From NCBI RefSeq assembly GCF_019740315.1, contig NZ_JAHXZR010000001.1, positions 496,001 to 560,000 on the forward strand: a stretch of DNA of 64,000 nucleotides, read 5' to 3'. This document shows, one piece after another, positions 7,464 to 17,124 of the stretch (position 1 is its first letter; the number at the start of each line of letters is the position of its first letter). The DNA is from Oceanobacter mangrovi. GTDB lineage: Bacteria > Pseudomonadota > Gammaproteobacteria > Pseudomonadales > Oceanobacteraceae. A model generated the notes under the pieces. It was not told where the DNA came from. It made no database searches and worked only from the letters and a program-made list of their open reading frames with translations. Made by a program: the position numbers and the translations under genes.

Positions 7464-9542
7464 TTAAACCGCTGCGAAGCGTTCGGCCTCACCGAGCCAG
7501 CGGTCGATCAAGGGGGCGACCACGTGCGGGTGGTTATCCCATAAGTGCGTGGCCATTTCCCTGACCGCTGGCAAGAGTTCACCATCGCGTTGCAGGTCGG
7601 CAACCCGCAGGGTTTGCAAACCGGTCTGACGGGTGCCCAGTACTTCGCCGGGGCCACGAATCATCAGATCCTGCTCGGCGATGTAAAAGCCGTCCTGACT
7701 GTCGCGCATGACCTGCAAACGCTGTTTGCCAGTCATCGACAGCGGGGTTTTGTACAGCAGCACACAATGGCTGGCGACCGAGCCCCGGCCAACCCGGCCG
7801 CGTAACTGGTGTAGCTGTGCCAGCCCCAGTCGCTCCGGGTTTTCAATCACCATCAGACTGGCATTGGGGACGTCGACGCCTACTTCAATCACCGTGGTGG
7901 CGACCAGTAAGTCCAGCTCGTGAGCCTTGAAGGCGCTCATGATGGCGGCTTTTTCCTGCGCTTTCAGGCGTCCATGGACCAGCCCGATGCGCAGGTGAGG
8001 CAGTTGTTCGATCAACTCGGCAGCGGTGTTTTCAGCAGCCTGGCATTGCAGCGCTTCGCTTTCTTCAATCAGGGTGCAGACCCAATAAGCCTGGGCGCCG
8101 TTCTGGCAGGCGCCCGCGACCCGGTAGATCACTTCTTCGCGGCGGTTATCAGAAACCGTGACGGTCTGGATCGGGCTACGGCCGGGCGGTAATTCGTCGA
8201 TGATGGAAGTGTCGAGATCCGCGTAGGCGCTCATCGCCAGGGTGCGGGGAATCGGCGTGGCAGTCATGATCAGCTGGTGGGGCGATTGGCCATCAAGATT
8301 GCCCTTTTCCTTCAGCGATAACCGCTGGTGGACGCCAAAACGATGCTGTTCGTCGATGATCACCAGCCCCAGCTGGCTGAATTGCACCTCGTCCTGAAAT
8401 AACGCATGGGTGCCGATCACCAGCCGGGCGTCACCATTGGCGATGTCGGCAAGCGACTGGTTGCGGGCCTTGCCGCGGGTCTTGCCAGCCAGCCAGCCGG
8501 TCTTGACGCCGAGTGGCTCAAACCAGCGGCTCATGTTGATAAAGTGCTGCTCGGCGAGAATCTCGGTGGGCGCCATCAGCGCGACCTGATAACCGGCCTG
8601 CAGCGCCTGACAGGCGGCCAGCGCCGCCACCAGGGTCTTGCCGGAGCCAACGTCGCCCTGCACCAGCCGTAGCATTGGCAGCGGTTTGGCGAGGTCGGCG
8701 ATGATTTCATCCGTTACCCGTTGCTGGGCGCCGGTCGGTGAAAACGGCAGGCTGTCGATCAGCTGTTGGCGCAGACTGCCATCCGGCTGAATCACGGGTG
8801 CACCGTCTTGCTGTACCTTGGAACGTAGCCGGTGCATTGACAGCTGGTGAGCCAGCAGCTCTTCCAGAATCAGTCGGCGCTGGGCCGGATGCGAGGCGGT
8901 CATCAATTGCTCCAGCCGCACGTCGGTCGGCGGCTGATGCAGAAACAGCAAGGCTTGTTTAAGCGTTGGCAGACGCCATTGAGCCAGCCACTCCGGCGGC
9001 AGCAGGTCAGTGAGCGGCACTGAGTCAGCGCGCAGAAACTCCAGCGCCTGTTCCATCAGTAATCGCAAACGTTGCTGGCTGATGCCTTCGGTAGCCGGGT
9101 AAACCGGCGTCAGGCGGGCGTCCGGCAGTTCTTCCTGGCCGTCCTGCAGAATCTGGTATTCCGGGTGATACAACTCCAGCCCACTGGCACCACGGCGGGC
9201 TTCGCCGTAACAACGCACCAGTGCACCGCGCTGGAACTGCTTTTTCTGGGCGGCGTTGAAGTGGTAGAAGCGCAGGCTGATGGTGCCAGTGTGGTCAGCC
9301 AGTTTCACCAGCAGTGAACGGCGTTTGCCCATCAGCACGTCAGCAGCGCGAACCTCGCCCTGCACCACCGCCGGTTGCTGGTGGTTGAGGCTGCCAATTG
9401 GCTGAATGCGGCTGCGGTCTTCGTAGCGGAATGGCAAATGGAACAGCAGTTCAGACAGCGACTGGATATTCAGGCGCTGCAGCTGTTCCTTGAGCTTGGG
9501 CCCGACCCCTTTGAGGCGAGTCAGATCCAGTTGGGCATCCAT
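7464..9542 (-). CDS. recG: ATP-dependent DNA helicase RecG
   Basis: RecG remodels stalled replication forks and branched recombination intermediates. The 692-residue protein has the wedge/OB domain (LNIQSLSELLFHLPFRYEDR), Walker A GDVGSGKTLVA, the DEQH box VIIDEQHRFG, motif III MTATPIPRT, and motif VI HQLRGRVGRG, followed by the C-terminal hook region. Length is typical. It follows oxyR with a 35-bp gap, an arrangement also found in Pseudomonas, and may be read from the oxyR transcript. Confidence 0.97.
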   Translation of the reverse strand: MDAQLDLTRLKGVGPKLKEQLQRLNIQSLSELLFHLPFRYEDRSRIQPIGSLNHQQPAVVQGEVRAADVLMGKRRSLLVKLADHTGTISLRFYHFNAAQKKQFQRGALVRCYGEARRGASGLELYHPEYQILQDGQEELPDARLTPVYPATEGISQQRLRLLMEQALEFLRADSVPLTDLLPPEWLAQWRLPTLKQALLFLHQPPTDVRLEQLMTASHPAQRRLILEELLAHQLSMHRLRSKVQQDGAPVIQPDGSLRQQLIDSLPFSPTGAQQRVTDEIIADLAKPLPMLRLVQGDVGSGKTLVAALAACQALQAGYQVALMAPTEILAEQHFINMSRWFEPLGVKTGWLAGKTRGKARNQSLADIANGDARLVIGTHALFQDEVQFSQLGLVIIDEQHRFGVHQRLSLKEKGNLDGQSPHQLIMTATPIPRTLAMSAYADLDTSIIDELPPGRSPIQTVTVSDNRREEVIYRVAGACQNGAQAYWVCTLIEESEALQCQAAENTAAELIEQLPHLRIGLVHGRLKAQEKAAIMSAFKAHELDLLVATTVIEVGVDVPNASLMVIENPERLGLAQLHQLRGRVGRGSVASHCVLLYKTPLSMTGKQRLQVMRDSQDGFYIAEQDLMIRGPGEVLGTRQTGLQTLRVADLQRDGELLPAVREMATHLWDNHPHVVAPLIDRWLGEAERFAAV

Positions 9543-9577
9543 CGTGAGCCTGCTGCTATGACTGGATTATGGCTGGA

Positions 9578-10477
9578 TCAGTGCTGGATTCGACACTGAC
9601 GGGCCGTTTCGATCAGCAGATCCACCGCTTGGCCGCGAGGGAAACTGGCCCGCCAGGCCAGCGCCACGGTGCGGAATGGCTGCGGGTTGGTGAACGGCCG
9701 GGTGACCACCAGACTGCGGTCGAGGTTGCTGATCGCCGATTCCGGCAGCACGGTAATGCCGAGCCCGGACGCCACCATATGCTTGAGGGTTTCCAGCGAG
9801 CTGCCTTCCAGCACACTGCCCAGACGGGTGTGGTGCTTGCGGCTCAGTGCCGGGCAGTACTCAAATACCTGATCACGGAAACAGTGGCCTTCACCCAGCA
9901 TTAGCAGGTCTTCGTCAGCCAGCTGCTCGGGTTCAATGTGTTCCTGGTTCTTCCACGGGTGGTTTTTTGGCAGCACCACCACAAAGTTTTCGTCGTACAG
10001 TGGCCGGGTCAGGACATCGGGCTCGTTGAATGGCAGCGCGACTATGATGGCATCCAGCTCGCCATCGCGCAGCTGGCGGCGCAGGGTGCCGGTGTAGTTC
10101 TCTTCCAGATACAGTGGCATCGACGGGGCACGCTGATGAATCTGCGGCACCAGATGCGGGAACAGGTAAGGCCCGATGGTGAAAATAGCACCGATCTTCA
10201 GCGGTGAGCTGAGCTGGTCCTTACCGGCGCTGGCCAGTTCCCGGATCGAGCGGGCTTCTTCCAGTACCCGTTGGGCCTGGGCGACGATGCGCTCACCCAG
10301 TGGCGTCACGGATACCGAACTTTTGCTGCGCTCAAAAATCGCAATGTCCAGTTCGCTTTCGAGTTTCTTGATCGCCACGCTGAGGGTCGGCTGGCTGACG
10401 AAACACTTTTCAGCGGCGCGACCAAAATGCTTTTCCTGCGCCAGAGTGACGATGTACTTCAGTTCGGTCAAAGTCAT
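9578..10477 (-). CDS. oxyR: OxyR hydrogen-peroxide-sensing LysR regulator
   Basis: OxyR activates peroxide-defence genes after forming an intramolecular disulfide. The 299-residue product has an N-terminal winged helix-turn-helix (MTLTELKYIVTLAQEKHFG, FVSQPTLSVAIKKLE). It also carries the diagnostic cysteine pair in GEGHCFRDQVFEYCP, spaced as in E. coli C199 and C208, so redox sensing should be intact. It is divergent from an epimerase-like gene across a 228-bp spacer that holds a possible OxyR half-site. Confidence 0.96.
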   Translation of the reverse strand: MTLTELKYIVTLAQEKHFGRAAEKCFVSQPTLSVAIKKLESELDIAIFERSKSSVSVTPLGERIVAQAQRVLEEARSIRELASAGKDQLSSPLKIGAIFTIGPYLFPHLVPQIHQRAPSMPLYLEENYTGTLRRQLRDGELDAIIVALPFNEPDVLTRPLYDENFVVVLPKNHPWKNQEHIEPEQLADEDLLMLGEGHCFRDQVFEYCPALSRKHHTRLGSVLEGSSLETLKHMVASGLGITVLPESAISNLDRSLVVTRPFTNPQPFRTVALAWRASFPRGQAVDLLIETARQCRIQH

Positions 10478-10509
10478 GATTGCCTGCCTTCATGGCTAAT
10501 ATGTTATTG

Positions 10510-10524
10510 ATACAGTTTACCTAT
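10510..10524 (-). promoter_or_regulatory. Possible OxyR half-site upstream of oxyR
   Basis: ATAC-AGTTTAC-CTAT fits the OxyR half-site pattern ATAG-N7-CTAT with one mismatch and lies 32 bp upstream of the oxyR start. A full site needs a second half 7 bp away, and that half is not convincing here. Autoregulation by OxyR is common, so the position is sensible, but the call is weak. Confidence 0.3.
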
Positions 10525-10705
10525 TAAATCGGGCAGGTAAAGCAGCAATATGAAATGACATAGCATTTCGCTGGGGTCATCAATTCAGACTATCAGGTAA
10601 TACATATTTAACCCGTTTCTGGTTCAGCATTGACTAATCTTCAGGAGCAGCAAGAATGTCGCAAGCAAAGCAGGCCGCAGGCGGTTGTTCGGACAGGAGG
10701 CTTAA

Positions 10706-11554
10706 ATGGCGCGAGTGCTGATTGTAGGTGCAGGTGATATTGGTGGTGGTCTGGCGACAGCGTTGGCCGAGCATCATGAGGTTTGGGCGTTGCGTCGTGG
10801 CGCGGCACAAGACTCGGGCAACCTGCGCTGGATTCAGGCGGATATTCTGGATGAGGAAGTTCCTCTGCAGTTACCGGCTGAACTGGATCTGGTGATTTAC
10901 AGTATCGCCTCTCCGGTGTTTTCCCGTGATGGCTATCACGACTATTACGTGAACGGCATGAAAAACGTCATGGCAGCGCTGTCGACGTCGAGCCTGAAGC
11001 GGTTTTTCTTTATCTCCAGTACCAGTGTCTACCACCAGATGCACGGCGAGTGGGTTGATGAAACCTCAGTGACAGAGCCGGCGGCGTTTGCGGGCAAGGA
11101 GCATTTGCTGGCGGAACAGACCCTGCTGGAAAGTGGTTTGCCAGGAACTGTGGTGCGCTTCACCGGTATTTATGGGCCGGGCCGTAACCGTCTGATCGAA
11201 CAGGCTCGTCATGGCAGCCACTGTGACCCTGAACCGCCACTATGGACCAACCGAATTCATCGCGATGACTGCATCGGGGTGCTGCAATTCCTTTGTGAAC
11301 GGGCCTTGCGGGGTGAAGCGCTGGATGATTTGTATCTGGCGACGGATGATGAACCGGCGACCCTGTTTGATGTGCTGGAATGGATCAAGGATCGTCTGGA
11401 TGATGTTGATCCCGACCACGATATGCCGGAAGCGACCCGCCGGGCCAACCGTCGTTGTCGTAACGATCGCCTCAAGGCGCTGGGATATCAGTTCAAATAT
11501 CCGGGGTTCCGCGATGGTTACGATGAGATTCTGACGGAGTTGGGTTATAGCTGA
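10706..11554 (+). CDS. NAD(P)-dependent epimerase/dehydratase-like protein
   Basis: The 282-residue protein has an N-terminal Rossmann nucleotide-binding motif VLIVGAGDIGGGLA and an extended-SDR core: SIASPVF, FFFISSTSVYHQ with the Ser/Tyr region, and RFTGIYGPGRNRL. It resembles the YeeZ-type SDR proteins, whose substrate is unknown. The start is supported by AGGAGG about 8 bases upstream of ATG 10706. A strong bidirectional terminator follows the stop. Confidence 0.85.
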   Translation: MARVLIVGAGDIGGGLATALAEHHEVWALRRGAAQDSGNLRWIQADILDEEVPLQLPAELDLVIYSIASPVFSRDGYHDYYVNGMKNVMAALSTSSLKRFFFISSTSVYHQMHGEWVDETSVTEPAAFAGKEHLLAEQTLLESGLPGTVVRFTGIYGPGRNRLIEQARHGSHCDPEPPLWTNRIHRDDCIGVLQFLCERALRGEALDDLYLATDDEPATLFDVLEWIKDRLDDVDPDHDMPEATRRANRRCRNDRLKALGYQFKYPGFRDGYDEILTELGYS

Positions 11555-11564
11555 TCAGTTACGT

Positions 11565-11598
11565 AAAACAGAGCCGGAGTAATCCGGCTCTGTTTTTT
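11565..11598. terminator. Bidirectional rho-independent terminator
   Basis: A 14-bp perfect stem (AAAACAGAGCCGGA pairing with its complement) around a GTAA loop is flanked by an A-run and a T-run. It sits between the convergent epimerase-like gene and ridA and can end both transcripts. Confidence 0.9.
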
Positions 11599-11624
11599 AT
11601 GGCTGGTGAAGGCTGGACTGCGAC

Positions 11625-12008
11625 TCAGCCCAGTACCATGACACCGTCCATTTCCACCCGCGCGCCTTTTGGCAGTTCCTTGATACCAATTGCCGCACGA
11701 GCCGGGTAAGGCTGGGCAAAGTATTCCGCCATGATGCTGTTCACCGTCGCGAAGTGGCTCAGGTCGGTCAGGAAGATGTTCAGCTTGACGATGTCCTGCA
11801 GCTTGCCGCCAGCGGCTTCACAAACGGCGGTCAGGTTTTTGAACACCTGATGCACTTCATCCTCGAAGCTGGCGTTGTTCATTTCCATGGTGGCTGGAAT
11901 CAGCGGGATCTGACCAGACAGGTAAACAGTGTCACCGGCCTTGATAGCCTGGGAGTAGGTGCCGATAGCGGCGGGAGCGTTTTCGGTAGCGATCACTTCG
12001 CGAGACAT
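11625..12008 (-). CDS. ridA: RidA (YjgF/YER057c/UK114) enamine/imine deaminase
   Basis: RidA hydrolyses reactive 2-aminoacrylate and related imines produced by PLP enzymes, releasing ammonia and ketoacids. The 127-residue protein has the full signature: [20 protein letters not shown], the catalytic-pocket Arg in [19 protein letters not shown], and ending EMDGVMVLG. Length is typical. It lies 62 bp downstream of spoT on the same strand and is probably part of the rpoZ-spoT-ridA unit, as in Pseudomonas. Confidence 0.95.
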   Translation of the reverse strand: MSREVIATENAPAAIGTYSQAIKAGDTVYLSGQIPLIPATMEMNNASFEDEVHQVFKNLTAVCEAAGGKLQDIVKLNIFLTDLSHFATVNSIMAEYFAQPYPARAAIGIKELPKGARVEMDGVMVLG

Positions 12009-12070
12009 GGAGTAGTCCTTGTTTTGAGGGGCTGGTGTTTTGATTACCGACCCCTCGCTTTTACAAGGGG

Positions 12071-14188
12071 TCAGCTACGCAGTCGGACGATTTTGTTCAC
12101 CCCGGAGATATTACGCAACTTGCGCATTACCCGGGCGAGGTGTTTACGGCCGGTAATATTGACTTTCAGATGCGTCACGCTGAGGCGGGCATCCCGTTCT
12201 TCGACACTGATTTTCTCAATGGTGGCGTCGGCCATATTGATGGCGCTGGCGAGATCCACAATCAGACCGCGGCGGTTTTCCATGTAAACCTTGAGGCTGA
12301 CCGTAAACTCGGCGTCGATGTCCTTGGCCCAGTTGAGGGCAACACATTTTTCCGGATTGCTGCGGATGTCTTCAACGTTCCGGCAGCTCTCGGTGTGTAC
12401 CACAATGCCTTTGCCAGAGCTGACGTGACCCACAATCGGGTCGCCCGGAATCGGGCTGCAGCACTTGGCGAAGCTGACCATCAGGCCTTCGGTGCCCTTG
12501 ATTGACAGCGGCGTTTCCGGGCTGGCTTCAAGGTCGATATCGGTGCCACGCTGGCTCGCCAGCAGACGGCGGGCAATCAGCGGTGCCATACGGTTACCGG
12601 AGCCAATATCTTCCAGCAGGTCTTCCAGCTGGCTATGGCCACTTTCTTTCAGCACCAAGGCAATCTGATCGGCATCGACATCCGCCAGGGTGTTGTCGAG
12701 TGCCGCCAGCGCCTTGTTGAGCAGCCGCTCACCCAGCGCCACGGATTCAGAGCGGCGTTGGGTTTTAAGATAGCTGCGAATACCGGAACGGGCTTTGCCC
12801 GAAACGACAAAATTCAACCATGCCGGGTTCGGCTGGGCGCTTGGCGCAGTCACAATCTGCACGGTCTGGCCGCTTTGCAGCTTGGCGCTCAAAGGCGACA
12901 GCTGACGGTCAATGCGACAGGCGATGCACTGGTTGCCGATGTCGGTATGCACCGAGTAGGCAAAGTCGATTGGCGTCGCGCCAGCAGGCAAGGTCATGAT
13001 CTTGCCTTTCGGGGTAAAGACGTAAATCTCTTCCGGGAACAGGTCGAACTTCACGTGTTCGACAAATTCGACCGGGCTACCCGCATTTTTCTGCAGTTCC
13101 AGCAGGTTCTGTACCCACTGGTGAGCACGCTGGGAGCCACTGGCCTGGTCGCTTTCGGACTTGTAGAGCCAGTGGGCGGCAATGCCATAGTTGGCCATGG
13201 CCTCCATTTCCTCGGTACGGATCTGGATTTCAATCGGCACATTACCGGCGTTGAACAGGGTGGTGTGCAGCGACTGGTAGCCGTTGGCCTTGGGAATGGC
13301 GATGTAGTCCTTGAAGCGACCTGAAATGGGTTTGAACAGGCTGTGCATCAGGCCAAGAATCCGGTAACAGCTGTCGATTTCATCAGTGATGATGCGAAAG
13401 CCGTAGACGTCCATGATTTCGTCGATGTCTTTTTTCTTCGACTTGGCCATCTTGGTGTAGATGCTGTAGAGGTGCTTTTCACGACCGACAACGCGGGCGG
13501 AAATACCGGCTTCACTGAGACGGCTGCGAATGGTGTTGGCGATCTGGCTGATAATTTCAGCGTGACGGCCACGGTGATTCTTGACGGCCTTGCGAATCAG
13601 CTCCGAGCGCATCGGGTGCATGGCTTCGAAGCAGAGGTCTTCCATCTCGACCCGAATGCTGTTGAGACCAAGACGGTGGGCAATCGGTGAATAGATGTCG
13701 AGGGTTTCGCGAGCGATGCGGCGGCGTTTTTCCGGCCGTAACGAGCCCAGCGTGCGCATGTTGTGCAGGCGGTCAGCCAGTTTGACCAGAATTACCCGGA
13801 TATCGCGGGCCATGGCCATCGCCATTTTCTGGAAGTTTTCGGCCTGTTGCTGCTCTTTATCCTCAAAGTGGATATGCGTCAGCTTGGATACGCCATCCAC
13901 CAGATAACCAACGGTTTCGCCGAACTGGGCTTCCAGTGCCGGGCGAGGTACGCCGGTATCTTCAATCACGTCGTGCAGCATGGCAGCCATCAGCGAATGA
14001 TGGTCCAGATGCATGTCGGCGAGAATGCTGGCTACGGCCAGAGGGTGGATAATATAGGGTTCACCACTACGCCGGCGCTGGCCGTCATGGGCCTGCTCGG
14101 CGTAGTAATACGCTCGGCGCACCTGCTGGATTTGCTGGTGGCTGAGGTAGTGTGACAGTCGTTCAGACAGGGCATCAAAAGTGGGCAT
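12071..14188 (-). CDS. spoT: SpoT bifunctional (p)ppGpp synthetase/hydrolase
   Basis: SpoT makes and degrades the stringent-response alarmone. The 705-residue protein has the HD hydrolase domain ([26 protein letters not shown]), the synthetase domain ([24 protein letters not shown]), a TGS domain ([22 protein letters not shown]) and a C-terminal ACT domain ending [19 protein letters not shown] at 14188 ([11 protein letters not shown]) is chosen over an upstream frame start at 14263 because GGAG stands 6 bases before it and the upstream frame runs into rpoZ. It follows rpoZ by 34 bp. Confidence 0.96.
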   Translation of the reverse strand: MPTFDALSERLSHYLSHQQIQQVRRAYYYAEQAHDGQRRRSGEPYIIHPLAVASILADMHLDHHSLMAAMLHDVIEDTGVPRPALEAQFGETVGYLVDGVSKLTHIHFEDKEQQQAENFQKMAMAMARDIRVILVKLADRLHNMRTLGSLRPEKRRRIARETLDIYSPIAHRLGLNSIRVEMEDLCFEAMHPMRSELIRKAVKNHRGRHAEIISQIANTIRSRLSEAGISARVVGREKHLYSIYTKMAKSKKKDIDEIMDVYGFRIITDEIDSCYRILGLMHSLFKPISGRFKDYIAIPKANGYQSLHTTLFNAGNVPIEIQIRTEEMEAMANYGIAAHWLYKSESDQASGSQRAHQWVQNLLELQKNAGSPVEFVEHVKFDLFPEEIYVFTPKGKIMTLPAGATPIDFAYSVHTDIGNQCIACRIDRQLSPLSAKLQSGQTVQIVTAPSAQPNPAWLNFVVSGKARSGIRSYLKTQRRSESVALGERLLNKALAALDNTLADVDADQIALVLKESGHSQLEDLLEDIGSGNRMAPLIARRLLASQRGTDIDLEASPETPLSIKGTEGLMVSFAKCCSPIPGDPIVGHVSSGKGIVVHTESCRNVEDIRSNPEKCVALNWAKDIDAEFTVSLKVYMENRRGLIVDLASAINMADATIEKISVEERDARLSVTHLKVNITGRKHLARVMRKLRNISGVNKIVRLRS

Positions 14189-14222
14189 GCGGGTCTCCGG
14201 GGGATGATGCGCTGTCGTTCGA

Positions 14223-14453
14223 TCAGTAGCGGTCTGCCTTGGCGGCTTCTTCCTGGGCTGCAATCGAGGCTGGAGTTACCAGACCTTCAGCAATTTCACG
14301 CAGGGCCAGTACGGTAGGCTTGTCGTTTTCTTCCGCTACCAGTGGCTCAGCACCGTCTACGGCAATCTGGCGGGCACGCTTGGTGGCCAGCATGACCAGT
14401 TCAAAACGGTTATCTACGTTAGTCAGACAATCTTCAACAGTTACGCGAGCCAT
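14223..14453 (-). CDS. rpoZ: RNA polymerase omega subunit
   Basis: Omega helps assemble and stabilise RNA polymerase and contributes to the ppGpp site. The 76-residue protein begins [20 protein letters not shown] and contains the conserved [10 protein letters not shown] helix and ALREIAEG. It heads the rpoZ-spoT(-ridA) unit. In most gammaproteobacteria gmk directly precedes it; here two plus-strand genes lie between. Confidence 0.97.
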   Translation of the reverse strand: MARVTVEDCLTNVDNRFELVMLATKRARQIAVDGAEPLVAEENDKPTVLALREIAEGLVTPASIAAQEEAAKADRY

Positions 14454-14808
14454 AAAACTTCCGTTCAGGTTTTAATCGATAGGACCGCACATTGTAGCTG
14501 AAAATTTGATCGATGGAAGCATCATCCTGTTAATTCAGTCATTGCTTTTAAGAGCATGTAATTAGTGTAGTGGTTCCAATTGGTTGATCGTGATTATTTT
14601 TCGCTATAAACCGACAAGGTTTTTCTGAGATTGGGGGCGGGCTGAGCAGTTCGGGAGTTGGGAATATCGCCGCTGGTATAAATAACATGCGTGTGTGTCC
14701 CGGCATGCTGGGACGGTGAGTTATCTGGGGCACTGGGAATTCGCCAGCAACCCATGGCTGTGCCAGAATTCTGTTAATCGCACTGGGTTGAGCTTCTCGG
14801 GAGTAAAT
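14454..14808. other. 355-bp spacer between rpoZ and the TlpA-like gene
   Basis: No gene is seen. On the minus strand TACAAT at 14491-14496 is a plausible -10 for rpoZ, about 38 bp from its start codon, though the expected -35 position (CTTCCA) is poor. The rest is moderately AT-rich and holds only short frames. The plus-strand promoter for the TlpA-like gene was not identified with confidence. Confidence 0.4.
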
Positions 14809-15321
14809 ATGCGATCGGGTTTTGAACGTTTGGCGGCAGTCGTGCTTTTGGCAGGCACGGTTTTCAGTGTACAGGCGCTGGAAATCGGCCAGCCTGCACC
14901 GCAGTTTCGTTTGCCTCTTCTAAACAGTGAGCCCGAACCGGCTCGGATGGGCATCTCTGATCTGCATGGCCAGCTGGTGTTGCTGGATTTCTGGGCCTCC
15001 TGGTGTGGCCCCTGCCGCAAGTCGCTGCCGTTTCTGGATGAGCTGCAAAGTCGTTATAGCGCACGTGGGTTTCAGGTATTGGCGGTGAGTCTGGATGATT
15101 CTGCGGCCGCTGGTCTGGGCTTTCTGCAACAGTATCCGGTGGGTTATACCAATCTGCTGGATGTGGATAGTGACGTCGCCGATTTGTATCAGGTGCGTGG
15201 TATGCCGACCTCGGTGCTGATTGATCGGGATGGCAAGGTCGCCTGGGTTCATCCCGGTTTTAAAGAACAGGATAAAGACCAGATCGAACAGCAGATCCAA
15301 TCCCGTTTGCCGTCAAACTGA
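14809..15321 (+). CDS. TlpA/ResA-type periplasmic thioredoxin-like protein
   Basis: The 170-residue protein has an N-terminal signal peptide (MRSGFERLAAVVLLAGTVFS, cleavage probably after VQA). A thioredoxin fold with active site FWASWCGPCRKS follows, then cis-Pro loop RGMPTSVLIDRDGKVAW. Such proteins act as periplasmic thiol-disulfide oxidoreductases, often reducing cytochrome c or partner enzymes. ATG 14809 has CGGGAG at good spacing; the frame open from 14695 adds nothing recognisable. It is followed by the cysteine-rich dioxygenase-like lipoprotein, whose many cysteines make a functional link conceivable. This two-gene block interrupts the usual gmk-rpoZ neighbourhood. Confidence 0.88.
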   Translation: MRSGFERLAAVVLLAGTVFSVQALEIGQPAPQFRLPLLNSEPEPARMGISDLHGQLVLLDFWASWCGPCRKSLPFLDELQSRYSARGFQVLAVSLDDSAAAGLGFLQQYPVGYTNLLDVDSDVADLYQVRGMPTSVLIDRDGKVAWVHPGFKEQDKDQIEQQIQSRLPSN

Positions 15322-15435
15322 TCGGTCAGGATATGTCATTACTGGCGGGTTTTTGTCAGTGCCTGTGCACTTTTTCAGCGGTCTGACGTTGTATAACGGA
15401 TGTAAATATTTTGCTGACCCAATGACGGAGAGACC

Positions 15436-16365
15436 ATGAACTCACCTGTTTTGCCTGAGCTGCTGACGCGTCGAAAACTGTTGTTGCAATCGTTGTCGTT
15501 GGCAGTGGTACTGCCTGCTGCAACCAGTCTGGTGGGCTGCGGCGGCAGCTCGAATTCTTCTTCCGGTACTACAACCAGCTCTGACGATACTTCTACGGAT
15601 AGCAGCTCAGATTCGGATTCTGACGATTCTTCCGACAGCTCGGATTCTTCTGATTCATCTTCATCGGATGCGGAGTCTCTCTCGCAGGACAACTCGTCGG
15701 TCGACTGGGCGACGGGTGGCACCGACAGCATCACGGTGGAATATCCCAACCCGTTTGAAGAAGGTAGTTATTCGACCTGCTCGCTGACCAGCGAAACCAC
15801 TGAAGGCCCGTGCTATTCCGATACCGTTGAGCGGGAAGATATTTCCGAAGGCCGCGACGGTTTGCCAACCCGATTGTGCTTCCGGGTGGTGGATTCCAGC
15901 TGTAGCCCGGTGGCCGGTGCGGTGGTGGATATCTGGCATTGCGACCGTTATGGCGTTTACAGCGGTGATGGTATGCAGTCGGTAGCATTCTGTACCGGCA
16001 ATGATTCCGAATACACCAGCAACGATTTCTTCCGTGGTACCCAGACCACCGATGATGATGGTTACGTCTGGTTCAGCACCTGCTTCCCGAGCTGGTATTC
16101 CAGTCGTGCCGTGCATATTCACTTTATGGTGATTGTGGATGGCAAAACCTGGGTGACGTCACAGGTTGGCTTTGAGGATGATCTGGTCGATGAGATTCTG
16201 ACCGATTGTTCGGACTACAGCGGCACCGGTCGTGGGCTGCCAGACACCTACAACTATAACGATACCGTGTTCCCCAGCAGTGGTTATGAAGAATACCTGC
16301 TGGATACCCACAAGATGTCGGATGGCTCGATGTTGGCCTGGAAAGAGTTGATGATCAGCGCCTGA
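15436..16365 (+). CDS. Intradiol ring-cleavage dioxygenase-like lipoprotein
   Basis: This 309-residue exported protein starts with twin arginines (TRRKLLLQSLSLAVVLPA) and a lipobox LVGC, suggesting a Tat-exported lipoprotein. Residues about 38-87 are an extreme Ser/Asp/Thr-rich linker. The rest is an intradiol dioxygenase domain: TTEGPCYSD, VDIWHCDRYGVYSG, then WFSTCFPSWYSSRAVHIHF. The two Tyr and two His that ligate Fe(III) in catechol/protocatechuate dioxygenases appear retained, so catalysis is possible on the cell surface or in the periplasm. Several extra cysteines suggest disulfides. The substrate is unknown; no aromatic-degradation genes are nearby. The start is preceded by GGAGAG. Confidence 0.82.
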   Translation: MNSPVLPELLTRRKLLLQSLSLAVVLPAATSLVGCGGSSNSSSGTTTSSDDTSTDSSSDSDSDDSSDSSDSSDSSSSDAESLSQDNSSVDWATGGTDSITVEYPNPFEEGSYSTCSLTSETTEGPCYSDTVEREDISEGRDGLPTRLCFRVVDSSCSPVAGAVVDIWHCDRYGVYSGDGMQSVAFCTGNDSEYTSNDFFRGTQTTDDDGYVWFSTCFPSWYSSRAVHIHFMVIVDGKTWVTSQVGFEDDLVDEILTDCSDYSGTGRGLPDTYNYNDTVFPSSGYEEYLLDTHKMSDGSMLAWKELMISA

Positions 16366-16377
16366 TAACAGGCGCTG
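16356..16377. terminator. Hairpin between convergent genes
   Basis: CAGCGCCTG-ATAA-CAGGCGCTG makes a perfect 9-bp stem overlapping the stop of the dioxygenase-like gene. It has no T-run, so it is at best a weak terminator or a transcript-stabilising hairpin between this gene and convergent gmk. Confidence 0.45.
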
Positions 16378-16392
16378 TAATCTGCCGCCGAA

Positions 16393-17124
<732 letters not shown>

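Noticed and set aside
12048-12073. Hairpin GACCCCT...AAGGGGTC between spoT and ridA
   Set aside because: The loop is 10 bases and no T-run follows on either strand, so I do not call it a terminator; it overlaps the spoT stop.
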